From NCBI GenBank assembly GCA_958413765.1, contig CATYVH010000003.1, forward strand, positions 79,343 to 143,342: DNA of 64,000 bases, given 5' to 3'. Positions 1-7,079 of this stretch are shown piece by piece. Each line of letters opens with the position of its first letter. The stretch's first letter is position 1. This DNA is from an uncultured Collinsella sp. (lineage in GTDB: Bacteria > Actinomycetota > Coriobacteriia > Coriobacteriales > Coriobacteriaceae). The notes beneath the pieces were generated by a model. That model saw only the letters and a list, made by a program, of their open reading frames with translations, was not told the origin of the DNA and did no database searches. The translations under genes and the position numbers were made by a program.

Positions 1-1
1 C

Positions 2-1801
2 AAGTACGGCATGACCACCGAGCAGCTCTTCGAGGCCTTTCGCACGCTCAAGGCCAAGGGTGCCGAGGACTTTGGTATCCACGCATTCCTTGCCAGCAAC
101 ACCGTCACCAACGACTACTACCCCAAGCTTGCGCGCATCCTCTTTGAGCTTGCCGTGCGCCTGGAGCGCGAGACCGGCGCACACGTCGCCTTCATCAATC
201 TGTCCGGCGGCGTCGGCATCCCCTATCTGCCCGAGCAGCAGGCCAACGACATTCACGCCATCGGCGAGGGGGTGCACGCGGCATACGACGAGATCCTGGT
301 TCCTGCCGGCATGGGCGATGTGGCCATCTGCACCGAGATGGGCCGCTTTATGATGGGCCCCTACGGCTGCCTGGTCACCAAGGCCATCCACGAGAAGCAG
401 ATCTACAAGGACTATATCGGTGTCGACGCAAGCGCCGTCGATCTGATCCGCCCTGCCATGTATGGCGCTTACCACCACATCACGGTGATGGGTCAGCCGG
501 GTGGCGCCGACAAGACCGCAGCACCCGTTACGGACACCTACGACATCACGGGCAACCTATGCGAGAACAATGACAAGTTCGCCATTGATCGCGAGTTGCC
601 GCATATCGACATGGGCGACCTGCTCGTGATCCACGATACCGGCGCGCATGGCTACTCCATGGGCTACAACTACAACGGCCGTCTGCGCTCCGCCGAGGTG
701 CTGCTGCGCCCCGATGGCTCGGCCGACCTCATCCGCCGTGCTGAGCGCCCGGGCGATTACTTTGCCACGCTCGACGTGCTGCCGAGCGGCCGAGAGCTGC
801 TGGCCAAGTCGCGCGCCGAAAGTGCCCGCCGTCGCGCCCAGGACGAGCGTCTGGCCGTCGCCGCTCAGTGGAACAAACGCATCCAGATCGCGGAAGCGAA
901 GGAGAAGAACATGGATATCCGCAACCTCGAGGGTTCGATCGTCGCCCTCGTCACGCCGTTTAAAAAGGACGGAAGCGTCGACTTTGACGCGCTCGAGCGC
1001 CTTATCGATTTCCACCTGCAAAACGGTACCGACGCCATCCTCACCCTGGGCACCACCGGCGAGAGCGCCACGATGACTGACGATGAGGACAACTCCGTTG
1101 TCGCCGCGGTGGTCAAGCAGGTTGCAGGCCGTGTCCCCGTCATCGCCGGCTCGGGCTCCAACTCCACGCAGACCATGCTCACCAAGTCGCTCACCTATCA
1201 GGGCCTGGGCGCCGACGGCCTGCTGCTCATTACCCCCTACTACAACAAGTCCAACGAAGAGGGCATCTACCAGCACTTTAAGACCGTTGCCGATGCCGTA
1301 GATATCCCCTGCATCCTGTACAACATCCCCGGCCGCTGCGGCTGCGGCATCAGCGAGCGCAATGTGGAGCGCTTGGCCGCGCACCCCAACATCATGGGTA
1401 TTAAGGAAGCCTCGGGCAACGTCGCCTACGCGGCCAAGATCGCCCACCTGCTGTCCGACGACTTCCGCATGTACTCGGGCGAGGACGCCCTCACCGTGCC
1501 GCTCATGAGCCTGGGTGCCTCGGGCACCATCAGCGTGTGGGCCGATGTTCAGCCGCAGCTCGTGCACGACATGTGCCGTGCCTATCTGGACGGCGACGTG
1601 GCGCGTGCCCGCGATATCCAAATTGCCGGCCAGCCGCTCATCAATGCCCTCTTTAGCGAGGTCAACCCCATCCCCGTTAAGGAAGCGCTCGCACAGATGG
1701 GTATGATCGAGGCAAACTACCGTATGCCGCTGTGCCCCATGGCCAACGACACACGCGCTGCACTCACCGATGCTCTGAAGGGAGCTGGTCTGCTTGATTA
1801 A
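2..1801 (+). CDS. lysA-dapA: Bifunctional diaminopimelate decarboxylase / dihydrodipicolinate synthase fusion (5' partial)
   Basis: One uninterrupted frame enters the window at base 2 and runs to the TAA at 1799-1801. Its first ~250 visible residues are the C-terminal part of a PLP-dependent diaminopimelate decarboxylase (meso-DAP to lysine): glycine-rich GGVGIPY loop, a CEN motif where the family has its active-site Cys, and the GAHGYSMGYNYNGR stretch that closes the barrel. The PLP-lysine region lies upstream of the window. After a charged ~50-residue linker the frame continues without a stop into a complete 296-residue DapA. The last decarboxylase codons form a textbook ribosome site (AAGGAG, 899-904) six bases before the DapA ATG at 911. 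DapA may therefore be made both as a fusion and separately. Next gene dapB overlaps by 8 bases. The domain calls are firm; whether the fused protein accumulates is unknown. Confidence 0.85.
   Translation, partial: KYGMTTEQLFEAFRTLKAKGAEDFGIHAFLASNTVTNDYYPKLARILFELAVRLERETGAHVAFINLSGGVGIPYLPEQQANDIHAIGEGVHAAYDEILVPAGMGDVAICTEMGRFMMGPYGCLVTKAIHEKQIYKDYIGVDASAVDLIRPAMYGAYHHITVMGQPGGADKTAAPVTDTYDITGNLCENNDKFAIDRELPHIDMGDLLVIHDTGAHGYSMGYNYNGRLRSAEVLLRPDGSADLIRRAERPGDYFATLDVLPSGRELLAKSRAESARRRAQDERLAVAAQWNKRIQIAEAKEKNMDIRNLEGSIVALVTPFKKDGSVDFDALERLIDFHLQNGTDAILTLGTTGESATMTDDEDNSVVAAVVKQVAGRVPVIAGSGSNSTQTMLTKSLTYQGLGADGLLLITPYYNKSNEEGIYQHFKTVADAVDIPCILYNIPGRCGCGISERNVERLAAHPNIMGIKEASGNVAYAAKIAHLLSDDFRMYSGEDALTVPLMSLGASGTISVWADVQPQLVHDMCRAYLDGDVARARDIQIAGQPLINALFSEVNPIPVKEALAQMGMIEANYRMPLCPMANDTRAALTDALKGAGLLD
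911..1801 (+). CDS. dapA: 4-hydroxy-tetrahydrodipicolinate synthase (DapA module, internal start)
   Basis: DapA condenses pyruvate with aspartate semialdehyde, the first committed step of the diaminopimelate/lysine pathway in the cytoplasm. The 296 residues from the ATG at 911 match the usual length of the free enzyme and begin with the typical N-terminus (GSIVALVTPFKKDG). Visible family motifs are LGTTGES (hydroxyl and carboxylate binding), YYNKSNEEG with the catalytic Tyr, YNIPGRCG, and GIKEASG with the Schiff-base lysine. A strong AAGGAG sits 6 bases upstream, which is why this is listed as a possible independent start inside the lysA-dapA frame. It shares its stop with that fusion frame and overlaps the TTG start of dapB, indicating translational coupling. 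Confidence 0.9.
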   Translation: MDIRNLEGSIVALVTPFKKDGSVDFDALERLIDFHLQNGTDAILTLGTTGESATMTDDEDNSVVAAVVKQVAGRVPVIAGSGSNSTQTMLTKSLTYQGLGADGLLLITPYYNKSNEEGIYQHFKTVADAVDIPCILYNIPGRCGCGISERNVERLAAHPNIMGIKEASGNVAYAAKIAHLLSDDFRMYSGEDALTVPLMSLGASGTISVWADVQPQLVHDMCRAYLDGDVARARDIQIAGQPLINALFSEVNPIPVKEALAQMGMIEANYRMPLCPMANDTRAALTDALKGAGLLD

Positions 1802-2534
1802 GACTGTCATTATGGGAACGGGCCGTATGGGCTCGCTCATCCGCACTACCGCCGAGGGCATTGTCGACGCCGCCGGCCGGCCCGTTTTCGACATCGTCGC
1901 CCAGATCGGTTTTGACCTGACCGAGCTCGAGAGCGCCCCGGCAGCCGACGTGATCATCGACTTCTCGAACGTCGTGACCTTCGATGCCGTCGTTGCCTAT
2001 GTCGAGCGTACGGACGCGGCGTTGGTCTCGGGCACCACGGGCTATACGCCCGAGCAGATGGATCGCCTGCGCGAGCTAGGTCAGGACGCCCGCGTCATGC
2101 ACTCCGGCAACTACTCCATCGGCATCGCAGCCCTGCGTCATCTGGTGGCCCAGGCCACGCGCGAGCTGCCCGGCTTTGACTGCGAGATCGTCGAGACGCA
2201 CCACAACCAAAAGGTCGACGCCCCCAGCGGTACCGCCAAGCTGCTGCTCGATGCCGTCGTCGAAGCCGAGCCCGAGGCAGGTTACCACCCCGTCTATGGC
2301 CGCGAGGGCATGTGCGGCGCGCGTGACCCCAAGGAGATCGGCATGCACTCGCTGCGCGGCGGCACGGTCGCCGGCGTACACGAAGTGAGTTTCTTTGGCC
2401 AGGACGAAGAAGTCACGCTCGCGCATCGCGCCACGAGCCGTCAGATCTTTGTCAACGGCGCTCTGGCCGCCGCTCAAAAGCTCGTCACCTGCGAGCCCGG
2501 CTTCTACACGTTTGACCAGGTCATGTTTGCCTAA
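1794..2534 (+). CDS. dapB: 4-hydroxy-tetrahydrodipicolinate reductase
   Basis: DapB reduces the DapA product with NAD(P)H. The 246-residue protein starts with a Rossmann loop (GTGRMGS) and carries SGTTGYT, the nicotinamide/substrate hinge, and ETHHNQKVDAPSGTA, which holds the catalytic His and Lys. The C-terminal half contains the RGGTVAGVHEV substrate-domain motif. The start is a TTG at 1794 that overlaps the end of dapA by 8 bases, so it is probably translated by coupling. The protein is slightly shorter than the E. coli enzyme but like actinobacterial DapB. It is followed 39 bases later by dapH in the same direction. Confidence 0.93.
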   Translation: MIKTVIMGTGRMGSLIRTTAEGIVDAAGRPVFDIVAQIGFDLTELESAPAADVIIDFSNVVTFDAVVAYVERTDAALVSGTTGYTPEQMDRLRELGQDARVMHSGNYSIGIAALRHLVAQATRELPGFDCEIVETHHNQKVDAPSGTAKLLLDAVVEAEPEAGYHPVYGREGMCGARDPKEIGMHSLRGGTVAGVHEVSFFGQDEEVTLAHRATSRQIFVNGALAAAQKLVTCEPGFYTFDQVMFA

Positions 2535-2573
2535 CCCGGCATCAACCAAATCCACCCAAAGGAGAGACAGCAA

Positions 2574-3293
2574 ATGAGCAACGCAGCCGAGATGGATGCA
2601 CAGGAGATTATCAACTACATCGCCACCGCGCCCAAGAAGACGCCCGTCAAACTGTACGTACGCGAGAAGCCCGATACGGAGGTCCAGTGGGGCGACGCGC
2701 GCGTCTACGGCGATTGCCACGGCAAGACCGTCTTTGGCGATTGGGATGAGCTCAAGGCAATCCTCGACGCTAACGTCGATTCTATCGAGTACTTTGACGT
2801 GGAGAACGATTGCCGCAACTCCGCCGTACCCATGCTCGACCTTAAGGGCATCAACGCCCGTATCGAGCCGGGGGCGATCATCCGCGACCGCGTCGAGATC
2901 GGCGACCGCGCCGTCATCATGATGGGCGCCATCATCAACATCGGCTCCGTCATTGGCGAAGGCTCCATGATCGACATGGGCGCCGTGCTGGGCGGCCGTG
3001 CCACCGTGGGCAAGAACTGCCACATCGGCGCCGGTACCGTGCTGGCAGGCGTTGTGGAGCCCGCTAGCGCTACGCCCGTTGTCATCGAAGACGATGTCAT
3101 GATCGGCGCCAACGCCGTGGTCTTGGAAGGCGTACGCGTGGGCAAGGGCGCTGTCGTCGCCGCTGGTGCCGTATGCGTCGAGGATGTTCCCGCCGGCGCC
3201 GTCGTGGCCGGTGTTCCCGCCCGCGTCATCAAGATGCGCGACGCCCAGACCGACAGCAAGACCGGCCTGGAAGTGGGCTTACGTCAACTGTAG
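2574..3293 (+). CDS. dapH: Tetrahydrodipicolinate N-acetyltransferase
   Basis: DapH transfers acetyl from acetyl-CoA to tetrahydrodipicolinate and so defines the acetylase branch of DAP synthesis. The 239 residues comprise an N-terminal alpha/beta part (about 1-90) and then a left-handed beta-helix built of hexapeptide repeats such as GAIINIGSVIG, GAVLGGRATVG and GAGTVLAG, ending with the VVAGVPARV motif common to this transferase class. The start ATG has an AAGGAG site 9 bases upstream. It ends the dap operon, with a perfect hairpin immediately behind the stop. The downstream enzymes of this branch (acetyl-DAP aminotransferase and deacetylase, DapF) are not certain in this window; the class I aminotransferase at 7.1-8.2 kb is a possible candidate for the first. 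Confidence 0.92.
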   Translation: MSNAAEMDAQEIINYIATAPKKTPVKLYVREKPDTEVQWGDARVYGDCHGKTVFGDWDELKAILDANVDSIEYFDVENDCRNSAVPMLDLKGINARIEPGAIIRDRVEIGDRAVIMMGAIINIGSVIGEGSMIDMGAVLGGRATVGKNCHIGAGTVLAGVVEPASATPVVIEDDVMIGANAVVLEGVRVGKGAVVAAGAVCVEDVPAGAVVAGVPARVIKMRDAQTDSKTGLEVGLRQL

Positions 3294-3294
3294 G

Positions 3295-3322
3295 GTTACG
3301 CGGTTTTATCAAACCGCGTAAC
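3295..3322 (+). terminator. Perfect hairpin behind dapH
   Basis: GTTACGCGGTTT and AAACCGCGTAAC form a 12-bp perfect stem with a TATC loop, starting two bases after the dapH stop. No T-run follows, so as an intrinsic terminator it is incomplete; it may protect the 3' end of the mRNA instead. Confidence 0.5.
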
Positions 3323-3335
3323 TAGCCGACGCTGC

Positions 3336-3432
3336 AAACGCCCCAGAGCGGCAATCTGACGTTCAGTCGTCGGGCATGACCAAAAGGTCAATGCCCTCCT
3401 CTTTCACGTCACCTTGCTCGCTCTGGGGCGTT
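3336..3432. repeat. Nested inverted repeat between convergent genes
   Basis: An outer stem AACGCCCCAGAGCG (3337-3350) pairs with CGCTCTGGGGCGTT (3419-3432). Inside lies a second hairpin with GGGCATGACC / GGTCAATGCCC arms around AAAA. The right arm is followed by TTTTCG on the plus strand. It separates the convergent dapH and nucleoid-protein genes and may work as a terminator or be a structured RNA. Confidence 0.5.
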
Positions 3433-3474
3433 TTCGCTGACGTATGCTCAGTCTGCAACTCAATTCAGCTCCAA

Positions 3475-3516
3475 GCAAAAAGGCCAAAGTCCCGAAGGGC
3501 TTCGACCTTTATTTTT
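3475..3516. terminator. Bidirectional intrinsic terminator
   Basis: AAAAAGG on one side and CCTTTATTTTT on the other bracket a GC-rich stem-loop containing CCCGAAGGGCTTCG. It lies 21 bases past the stop of the minus-strand nucleoid-associated protein gene and can terminate from both directions. Confidence 0.65.
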
Positions 3517-3536
3517 CTGCAGCGTCCAAGCGCAGT

Positions 3537-4541
3537 TTATCTATTCTCGATGCTGCCGATGTTTTTGAGCTCGATGGAGATGAGGCCGTTGGGTTCGTTG
3601 ACGAACTCGATGTACTCGGAGTTCGAGCCCATCTCGGCCGGAAAGCTGATCTCGATGCCCGTGTCGGTACGAATCTTGTGGTTGCGCACGGCCGCACGCT
3701 CGACCTGCTTGCGCTCCACGGGCACACGCTCGGGCACCTTCTCTTCGGTCAGCGCCGCACGTACGCTCTCCTTGATGACCGGTTCGTCCTCAAAGACCTC
3801 ATCGACGATATCCCAAGGCGGAAGCTCCTCGTCATCCTCGACCTTCTCGGCAACGGCAGCCTTAACCTTAGCGAGCGCTACGGCCGTATTGGCACCGTGC
3901 TCCTCGGCGACTTCCTCGACCACACGCGTCACGATGTCGATGACCTCCTTGCCCGATACGCCCGTGTCGCACTGCAGCAGGCCATCGGGGATAAGCATAC
4001 GGTCCTCGCCGGCAATCTTGCGCTTCTTGTCCACGTAGCCGATCTCCATGGTACTCGCGCGCACGATGGCATAGCTCGGCACCTTTTGCGAGGGGTTCGG
4101 CAGAATGGCGTAGTGGCGCGCGATGTCGTTGCGCACCTCTCCCTCCTCGCGGCCCACTTCGTGCATAAAAGCCTGCTTGGAGCCCAGCAGCATCACGGCA
4201 AACCAGCGGGCATCCTCATCGTCGTCAAAATCGGCCACGAGCACGTCGGTGGACTCGGCTTTCTCGGCTTTGGTGAGCTCGGAGGAGATAAACTCCGCAA
4301 TCTGCTGCGACAGGTCCACGAACTCGCGCTCGCCAAAGAAGTAATCCTTGAGCTCGCCGCCAAACGCAGAGTTCTCGGCAAACGTGGCGCGTTTATTGTC
4401 GGCCGAGGTACGTGCGCGGCGCAGATGCGTGGTCACGAAGTTGCGCACGGTGCGGCTCTCGATATCGAGCTCGCGCTGGCTCATAACGTTGACGGCAGAG
4501 TCAAAGTCCAGGATATGCAGAATCGCGTGATTGATTTTCAT
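3537..4541 (-). CDS. Nucleoid-associated protein, NdpA/YejK family
   Basis: A 334-residue protein beginning MKINHAILHILDF, the N-terminal signature of the 37-kDa nucleoid-associated (NdpA/YejK, PF04245) family. Other supporting stretches are the mid-region LLGSKQAFMHEV and the C-terminal GIEISFPAEMGSNSEYIEFVN. Members bind the nucleoid; no enzymatic activity is established. There is an acidic Glu/Asp-rich segment around residues 225-260. I chose the second in-frame ATG (4541) over the one at 4550 because the family begins MKINHA and GGA lies at a better distance. The gene stands alone between convergent dapH and the next minus-strand gene, whose copy of a short palindromic repeat lies just upstream. 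Confidence 0.8.
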   Translation of the reverse strand: MKINHAILHILDFDSAVNVMSQRELDIESRTVRNFVTTHLRRARTSADNKRATFAENSAFGGELKDYFFGEREFVDLSQQIAEFISSELTKAEKAESTDVLVADFDDDEDARWFAVMLLGSKQAFMHEVGREEGEVRNDIARHYAILPNPSQKVPSYAIVRASTMEIGYVDKKRKIAGEDRMLIPDGLLQCDTGVSGKEVIDIVTRVVEEVAEEHGANTAVALAKVKAAVAEKVEDDEELPPWDIVDEVFEDEPVIKESVRAALTEEKVPERVPVERKQVERAAVRNHKIRTDTGIEISFPAEMGSNSEYIEFVNEPNGLISIELKNIGSIENR

Positions 4542-4615
4542 ATACGGCATTCCGTTCTAGATCGATTTCGGCACGAACCAGTATAGCGGTCGAGCCCTCC
4601 CCGAGCGCATCGAAG

Positions 4616-4650
4616 ATTGGTACATCGGGGACAGGTTGCTTTGCACCAAT
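4616..4650. repeat. GGGACAGG-type short palindrome, copy 1
   Basis: ATTGGT and ACCAAT arms enclose a core containing CATCGGGGACAGGTTGCTTT. It ends two bases before the stop of the DUF2974 gene. A second copy with the same arms and core (GGACAGGTTATTTTGCACC) lies on the other side of that gene at 5831-5861. Confidence 0.7.
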
Positions 4651-4652
4651 GG

Positions 4653-5813
4653 CTAGCGCAGGAGCTCGGACTGCCAAGCCTCGAGCTGTTCTGCCAAACT
4701 CTTGCCGGCAGCGGGCATGTCGATCTGGGGTCGTTTGGGCAGCAGTGCGCATTTAAGGATTGCCACGATGGTCTGCGAGACAAAGCGTCGCGTATCCTTG
4801 TCAAAGCCTTGTGCAGCCTGGAGCATCACGGGCAGGCTCTCGCGCAGATTCCCAGCGATATCCGCAAACCGCTCAGCACCCGTAGCCTCAAACACGGAGA
4901 ACAATGCATCTACAAAACGCTCGCGCTCGGCAGGCCCCACTGCAAGCAGCATCTCGCGAATGGAGCCATCAACGTATCGAGCACCGGCGGACAGGCGCTC
5001 ACAGTACACGAAGTCGCGACCATCAACCACCCAGCTAAAGGGATTGTGCTGCAGCAGGCTGAACTCAGTGCTCTCAACGATGGCATAGTCCTCCTGTGTC
5101 TCGAACATCATGCCAAAGATCGACGACCGAGGTAGCGTCTTATCGATGCGGCCGGAAAGATCGGCAAAGGCGTTGCCGTTCAGAAACTCCTCGACGAAGC
5201 CAGGACCATCATGGGAATACACCCGTTCGATTCGCTCACGGGCGACATCGGAGCACATCGCCGCACCGTACACCGCAAGGTTTCCACCCTTGGAATGACC
5301 TCCGCACAAAAGCGGCCCGTCAATCGCATCCGCCGCCTCGTCCACATAGCGCGCCGCGGATTCCTGGGCCGGCACAGGACACCGGAACGCCATGTTAAAG
5401 TCCTCTTTCCAGCCCACAATCGTACTGTCGGTCCCCCGGAAGGAAAGATAGCTAAACCCCGCCGGAAACCGGAACGCCATGGCTGCAAACTGCTCTGTCG
5501 CCACCACATCGCTCACGGCACGATAGCCGCAAACGTGCACGCCACGGTAGCGAGGGCTTGCTGCCACGGCCTCCAACAAGGCCCTGCTCCCCTCTGGATC
5601 CCACAGGTCGCCAATCATGTCCCGATAGCACTCGGCACGAAGCAGCTCGCGTACGTCTAGGCCCTGCCAGTTCGTCAGCTCCGCCATATCACCCGGCAAA
5701 CGCAAATAGGACAACCACGCAAAGACCAGGCTATCCACAGCGCAGAACGGCCGTTCCTCAAACGGGTCAAACGCCGTCTGGGCATAGGTCAAAAAATTAG
5801 GCGAATCCGACAT
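4653..5813 (-). CDS. DUF2974 (Mbeg1-like) alpha/beta hydrolase
   Basis: A 386-residue protein of the DUF2974/Mbeg1-like family, which belongs to the alpha/beta-hydrolase fold. The clearest feature is the nucleophile elbow CGGHSKGGNLAVY near residue 170, where Ser is the predicted nucleophile. Before it comes YLSFRGTDSTIVGWKEDFNM, which resembles the oxyanion and cap-side motif of lipase-like proteins. The second half is helical. The substrate is unknown; family members are often annotated as lipase-like. No signal peptide is visible, so it is probably cytoplasmic. The ATG has GGGAGG four bases away. Both ends of the gene carry copies of the same short palindrome. Confidence 0.8.
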   Translation of the reverse strand: MSDSPNFLTYAQTAFDPFEERPFCAVDSLVFAWLSYLRLPGDMAELTNWQGLDVRELLRAECYRDMIGDLWDPEGSRALLEAVAASPRYRGVHVCGYRAVSDVVATEQFAAMAFRFPAGFSYLSFRGTDSTIVGWKEDFNMAFRCPVPAQESAARYVDEAADAIDGPLLCGGHSKGGNLAVYGAAMCSDVARERIERVYSHDGPGFVEEFLNGNAFADLSGRIDKTLPRSSIFGMMFETQEDYAIVESTEFSLLQHNPFSWVVDGRDFVYCERLSAGARYVDGSIREMLLAVGPAERERFVDALFSVFEATGAERFADIAGNLRESLPVMLQAAQGFDKDTRRFVSQTIVAILKCALLPKRPQIDMPAAGKSLAEQLEAWQSELLR

Positions 5814-5830
5814 GGCCCTCCCATCAACTA

Positions 5831-5861
5831 TGGTGCATCGAGGACAGGTTATTTTGCACCA
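5831..5861. repeat. GGGACAGG-type short palindrome, copy 2
   Basis: TGGTGCA (5831-5837) and TGCACCA (5855-5861) form a perfect 7-bp stem around TCGAGGACAGGTTATTT. It is the counterpart of the copy at 4616-4650 on the far side of the DUF2974 gene. Confidence 0.7.
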
Positions 5862-5896
5862 AAAAGGCGCCCGGACCGTGTGGACTCGGACGCCTT
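5861..5896 (-). terminator. Intrinsic terminator of ldh
   Basis: On the minus strand AAGGCG pairs with CGCCTT, with a CCG/CGG inner pair, and is followed by TTTTT. It lies 31 bases beyond the ldh stop codon. Confidence 0.6.
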
Positions 5897-5927
5897 CATT
5901 GTAGCTTTTCGCTCTCGCGAGCTTGAT

Positions 5928-6878
5928 TTAGCAGGAGAAGTCGACGCTGTCGATGATGTCCTTGAGGGCCTTGGCGGAGGCAGTGAGCTCATGCTGCTCG
6001 TCATCGTTCAGCGGCACGGGGACGCGGCAGACAACGCCGTCGCGGCCAACGACGGTCGGCATGGAGATGGCAAGATCGGACAGGCCGTACTCGCCCACCA
6101 TGAGCGAGGAAACGGGCAGAACGGTCTGCTCGTCACGCATGACGGCAGTGCAGATGCGCTTGACGGCCATGGCGACGCCGTAGTAGGTGGCGTGCTTCTT
6201 CTCGATGATGGTGTAGGCGGAGTTCTTGACGTCCTCGGCGATGCGCTTCTCGGCAGCCTCATGCTCCAGATGACCGTGAAGCTCGCAGAAGGTGTTCAGC
6301 GGAACGCCGGCAACCTGAGCGCTGGACCAAGCGACAAACTCGGAGTCGCCGTGCTCACCCATGACATAGGCCTGGACATCGCGCGGGTCGACCTCGACGT
6401 GGGCACCAAGCATCTGCTGCAGACGGCCGGTGTCGAGCACGGTACCGGAACCGATGACGTGGCCCTCGGGCAGGCCGGACATCTTGATGGCGGCGTAGGT
6501 CAGAACATCGACCGGGTTGGAGACGATGAGCAGAATGCCGTCGAAGCCGGACTTCTTAATCTCGGGGATAATGGACTTAAAGATGCTGACGTTCTTGTTG
6601 ACCAGGTCCAGGCGAGTCTCACCGGGCTTCTGGGCAGCGCCAGCGGTGACGACGATCATGGCGGCGTCGGCGACATCGGAATAATCGCCGGCGTAGATCT
6701 TCATCGGCTCGGCAAACGTCATACCGTGCGCGATATCCAGGGCCTCACCCTCGGCGCGGTTCTTGTCCACGTCGATGAGGACCATTTCGGAGAACAGACC
6801 GCTCTGCATCAGCGCGAACGCCGAAGACGAACCGACGAAACCGCAGCCGACAATAGCGACCTTCTTCTCGTTAACCAT
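5928..6878 (-). CDS. ldh: L-lactate dehydrogenase
   Basis: A cytoplasmic NAD-dependent enzyme that reduces pyruvate to L-lactate and so regenerates NAD during fermentation. The 316 residues begin with the Rossmann motif VAIVGCGFVGSSSAFAL and include VTAGAAQKPGETRLDL (substrate-closing loop with catalytic Arg), ISNPVDVL-type SNPVDVLTYAA, GSGTVLDTGRLQQML and the catalytic His in VMGEHGDSEFVAWS. That combination is lactate rather than malate dehydrogenase. I start at the ATG of MVNEKK because an upstream 26-residue in-frame extension lacks family homology and a GGGAG motif precedes this ATG. It is a single-gene unit with its own terminator. Confidence 0.95.
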   Translation of the reverse strand: MVNEKKVAIVGCGFVGSSSAFALMQSGLFSEMVLIDVDKNRAEGEALDIAHGMTFAEPMKIYAGDYSDVADAAMIVVTAGAAQKPGETRLDLVNKNVSIFKSIIPEIKKSGFDGILLIVSNPVDVLTYAAIKMSGLPEGHVIGSGTVLDTGRLQQMLGAHVEVDPRDVQAYVMGEHGDSEFVAWSSAQVAGVPLNTFCELHGHLEHEAAEKRIAEDVKNSAYTIIEKKHATYYGVAMAVKRICTAVMRDEQTVLPVSSLMVGEYGLSDLAISMPTVVGRDGVVCRVPVPLNDDEQHELTASAKALKDIIDSVDFSC

Positions 6879-6904
6879 TAGAAACTCCCATCTCTCTCCA
6901 CAAA

Positions 6905-6935
6905 CAAGCCGCCCGGGAACGACCCGAGCGGCTTG
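6905..6935 (-). terminator. GC-rich hairpin between the aminotransferase gene and ldh
   Basis: CAAGCCGC(C)CGGG and CCCG(A)GCGGCTTG form a strong imperfect stem with an AACGA-type loop. On the minus strand it is followed by TTTG only. It could end the upstream aminotransferase transcript or fold in the ldh leader. Confidence 0.45.
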
Positions 6936-7079
6936 CCGTAATCCCAATACATCCAATCGGGACTTTGATTATGCTCCTATTCGCAGCCAAAAATCGACCG
7001 TTTACCGAAATTGTTTGCAGAAATCGTAAAATAACTGCACGAAATCGGTTTCGAGCTATTGACGAGCCGAAATACCTTT

